From NCBI GenBank assembly GCA_964390645.1, contig CAYMLL010000035.1, positions 1-35,238 of the forward strand: a stretch of 35,238 nt of DNA, written 5' to 3'. The first letter of the stretch is position 1. Every line of letters starts with the position of its first letter. Made by a program: the position numbers and the translations under genes. This DNA is from CAYMLL01 sp964390645 (GTDB taxonomy: Bacteria; Planctomycetota; UBA8108). Shown piece after piece: positions 33,372 to 35,238 of the stretch. The notes beneath the pieces are model-generated. The model made no database searches, was not told the origin of the DNA, and was given only the letters and a program-made list of their open reading frames with translations.

Positions 33372-35238
33372 ATGCGCCGGAACTTCAAGCGCCGAAGTAC
33401 CGCGTTGTTTTCTGACGGCGTCTTGTCTTTGGTTCAGATTGTCTCGCCACTGGCACGAGGCCTTCCCATCAACTCGCGATCCGATTTCCAACTGGATGCT
33501 CTCGAGCCGAGGATCCTGCTGTCCGGCGATGGGGTCTCCCCTGCCGTGCTCGATGGTGTCGAGGCGGCGCTGGATAGCGTGGCGCCCCTGGTCGAACGGC
33601 TCGAGGACTCGGACGGCCATCTCGGTGTCGAGCTGCCCATCGTGTGGGACGCGGCGCCGGAAGCTGCCGCTGCGAGCGAGACGCTCGCGGGGCTCTTTGA
33701 CGGCCTGACCTCCGAGGACTTCACGACGCCCGAATCGCTCCTGGATGCCCTTGAGGAGCTGCCGGGCACTACCGCTGCCCTGGTCGGGTCGAGCGATTCC
33801 GAGCTTCGTTACGACATAGATATCACCGGTGAGTTCTCGGCCGAGGTGCCGCTGGTCATCAACGAGTCGATGATCGGCGCGTCCGCCGAGCCTCTCGTGT
33901 TCGATGCGGGTTCGGTCGCTCTTTCGGGCTCCTGGCAGCTCGACCTGAGCCTCGGGGCACGTTCGGAAGATGGCCTGGGCTTCGCCTCGTTCATCGAGGC
34001 CTCCGAGAGAGCGTTGCGACTGTCGTTTTCGACGAACAGTTCGCTCAGCACCACGGGTCCGCTCAACACCACGGGGAGTCTCGGCTCTTACGCGTTCGCG
34101 GCTTCTGTCTACCAGCTCGATCTCGACGCGGATATCGAGGTAGATCTCGTCGATCCGCATGGCGTCGGGGAGCTCGATGTCGATGAGCTCGGCACGTCGC
34201 CGCTGGACCTGATCGCCACGGCGCGTGTCGATGGCCAGGCCGACCTGGCCGCGGAGCTCGTCAGCCTTTTGCACGCCGCTAACCCCCCGCCACATCTCGT
34301 CTTGGGGTGGCAGGATCTGAATGTCGAGACGGCCTCGGTGAACAACCTGGAGGCCGTGGGGGAAGCTCTTGCCCGAACCAGCGTGCGGGTCGATGGTCCC
34401 GAGACTCCGTTCACACTCGAGCGCGGTGGCCACGCGAGCGTCACGGTCGCGCTGACGCGCGCGCCGACGGCGGACGTTCAAATCGATCTGTCGTCGAGCG
34501 ATCCGAGCGAGATCACGGTGTCGCCCTCGACGCTGACTTTCACGACCGAGAACTGGTCGGTGGCGCAAGAGGTGACGCTCCGCGGTATCGACGATGGCGA
34601 GGCCGACGGGCATGCCGCGGTGACGGTCGCCCTGTCTCTCGCGCGGAGCGCCGATGCGACCTTCGCGGGCATCGAGCCGCTGCCGCTCGCGCTCATCAGC
34701 CTCGACGCGGAGCCGCTCGCCGGGGTCGACCTCGACGTCGACGCCGACGGCGAGGCGGAGACGCTCTCCGACGGTCTGCTGATCCTGATGTACCTCGACG
34801 GGATGCGTGGCGAGGCGCTCACCGAGTGGGCGGCCGGGGCCGACGCGACGCGCGACGCGGTTGAGATCGAGGCCGCCATCGAGGCGCTGCTGCCCCTTCT
34901 CGACGTCGAGATCGACGGCGTGACGTCTTCGCTGAGCGACCCCCGGACGGTTCTGGAGTATCTTTTCGGAGTCGATGTCGAGACTCTCCTCGACGATGTG
35001 TGGAGCTCCGAGGAGGTCTCCTGGAGAACTCTCGAGGTCGGCCGCCGATCGGGCATCGCGGGCGCCGAGGACATCGGGTCCCTCGTTGCGGTGGCGTCGA
35101 GGACCGATCTCGACCTCGACCTGATCGAGTTCCACGGAGTCTCCGGCGGGAACCAGGTCACCCTCGGTGACTTCCGTGGCGCGTCGGGCGCGTGGCAGAT
35201 GCGCTACCGGGTCGCAGAGGGGGACTACAGAACGGACT
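33372..35238 (+). CDS. LEPR-XLL domain protein, N-terminal part (3' end outside window)
   Basis: The frame is open from ATG 33372 to the window edge (622 codons, no stop). Residues 42-51 read DALEPRILLS, the LEPR-XLL signature found near the N-terminus of very large surface proteins in planctomycetes and relatives, where it is thought to be part of an export or sorting signal. A basic N-terminus (RRNFKRRST) and a weakly hydrophobic stretch precede it. Further on are beta-rich sequence (about 140-300); a Calx-beta/VCBS-like segment (about 340-440; VTVALTRAPTADVQIDLSSS, VSPSTLTFTTENW); and a calcium-loop segment DLDVDADGEAETLSDGLLIL (about 450-497) of the dockerin-like kind common in such proteins. 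No strong ribosome binding site precedes the ATG, so the start is less sure than the frame. It is probably a surface or secreted protein. Confidence 0.85.
   Translation, partial: MRRNFKRRSTALFSDGVLSLVQIVSPLARGLPINSRSDFQLDALEPRILLSGDGVSPAVLDGVEAALDSVAPLVERLEDSDGHLGVELPIVWDAAPEAAAASETLAGLFDGLTSEDFTTPESLLDALEELPGTTAALVGSSDSELRYDIDITGEFSAEVPLVINESMIGASAEPLVFDAGSVALSGSWQLDLSLGARSEDGLGFASFIEASERALRLSFSTNSSLSTTGPLNTTGSLGSYAFAASVYQLDLDADIEVDLVDPHGVGELDVDELGTSPLDLIATARVDGQADLAAELVSLLHAANPPPHLVLGWQDLNVETASVNNLEAVGEALARTSVRVDGPETPFTLERGGHASVTVALTRAPTADVQIDLSSSDPSEITVSPSTLTFTTENWSVAQEVTLRGIDDGEADGHAAVTVALSLARSADATFAGIEPLPLALISLDAEPLAGVDLDVDADGEAETLSDGLLILMYLDGMRGEALTEWAAGADATRDAVEIEAAIEALLPLLDVEIDGVTSSLSDPRTVLEYLFGVDVETLLDDVWSSEEVSWRTLEVGRRSGIAGAEDIGSLVAVASRTDLDLDLIEFHGVSGGNQVTLGDFRGASGAWQMRYRVAEGDYRTD

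Noticed and set aside
33093..35135. Minus-strand open frame of 680 codons at the right end
   Set aside because: The plus-strand frame from 33372 carries LEPR-XLL and Calx-beta-like motifs and stays open to the window edge; the minus frame has no recognisable domain.
1..35238. tRNA or rRNA genes
   Set aside because: I looked for T-loop (GGTTCRANTCC-like) and rRNA core motifs on both strands by eye and found none; a covariance search would be needed to be certain.

Overview
The window is GC-rich and gene-dense, and looks like a scaffold from an uncultivated planctomycete or close PVC relative. The evidence is the gene content. There is a PSCyt1/DUF1549/DUF1553 cytochrome next to a DUF1501 Tat protein, a protein starting with the LEPR-XLL signature, an FG-GAP/ASPIC-UnbV protein paired with a TPR lipoprotein, and several very large secreted proteins ending in paired dockerin-like repeats. 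Two 10-N gaps (4697-4706 and 25449-25458), each followed by a long G run, show that the piece was assembled from contigs. I see no tRNA, rRNA, CRISPR array, transposase or phage gene.

Layout. 1-1246 (+): C-terminal part of a leucyl-tRNA synthetase-family protein, carrying a tandem hexapeptide repeat and an Arg-rich patch and lacking a recognisable KMSKS loop. 1655-2869 (+): membrane-anchored, coiled-coil trypsin-like protease. 3319-4617 (+): exported protein with a PATGAE repeat and a LolA-like body. 4618-5365: no gene recognised, a sequence gap, and a good plus-strand terminator. 5366-7178 (-): a lipoprotein gene overlapping rlmN (23S rRNA A2503 methyltransferase). 7843-11928 (+): the cytochrome/DUF1501 pair.

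12130-28586 (-): four large exported proteins, all read leftwards. In transcription order these are two malectin-repeat proteins and two CotH-kinase/lamin-tail-domain proteins. Each carries a signal peptide and ends in a paired dockerin-like module with a Cys-containing tail. The last two genes overlap. I read them as a surface or extracellular-matrix gene cluster, but no cohesin partner is present in the window.

28959-33010 (+): a TPR lipoprotein and an ASPIC/UnbV protein joined by an ATGA overlap. 33372-end (+): the start of a LEPR-XLL protein that runs off the window.

Most of the coding capacity is for exported, calcium-binding or beta-sandwich proteins. The parts with most room for undescribed biology are the dockerin-tailed cluster, the malectin-like modules with an invariant Cys cluster, and the LeuRS-like protein that has lost its catalytic signature.
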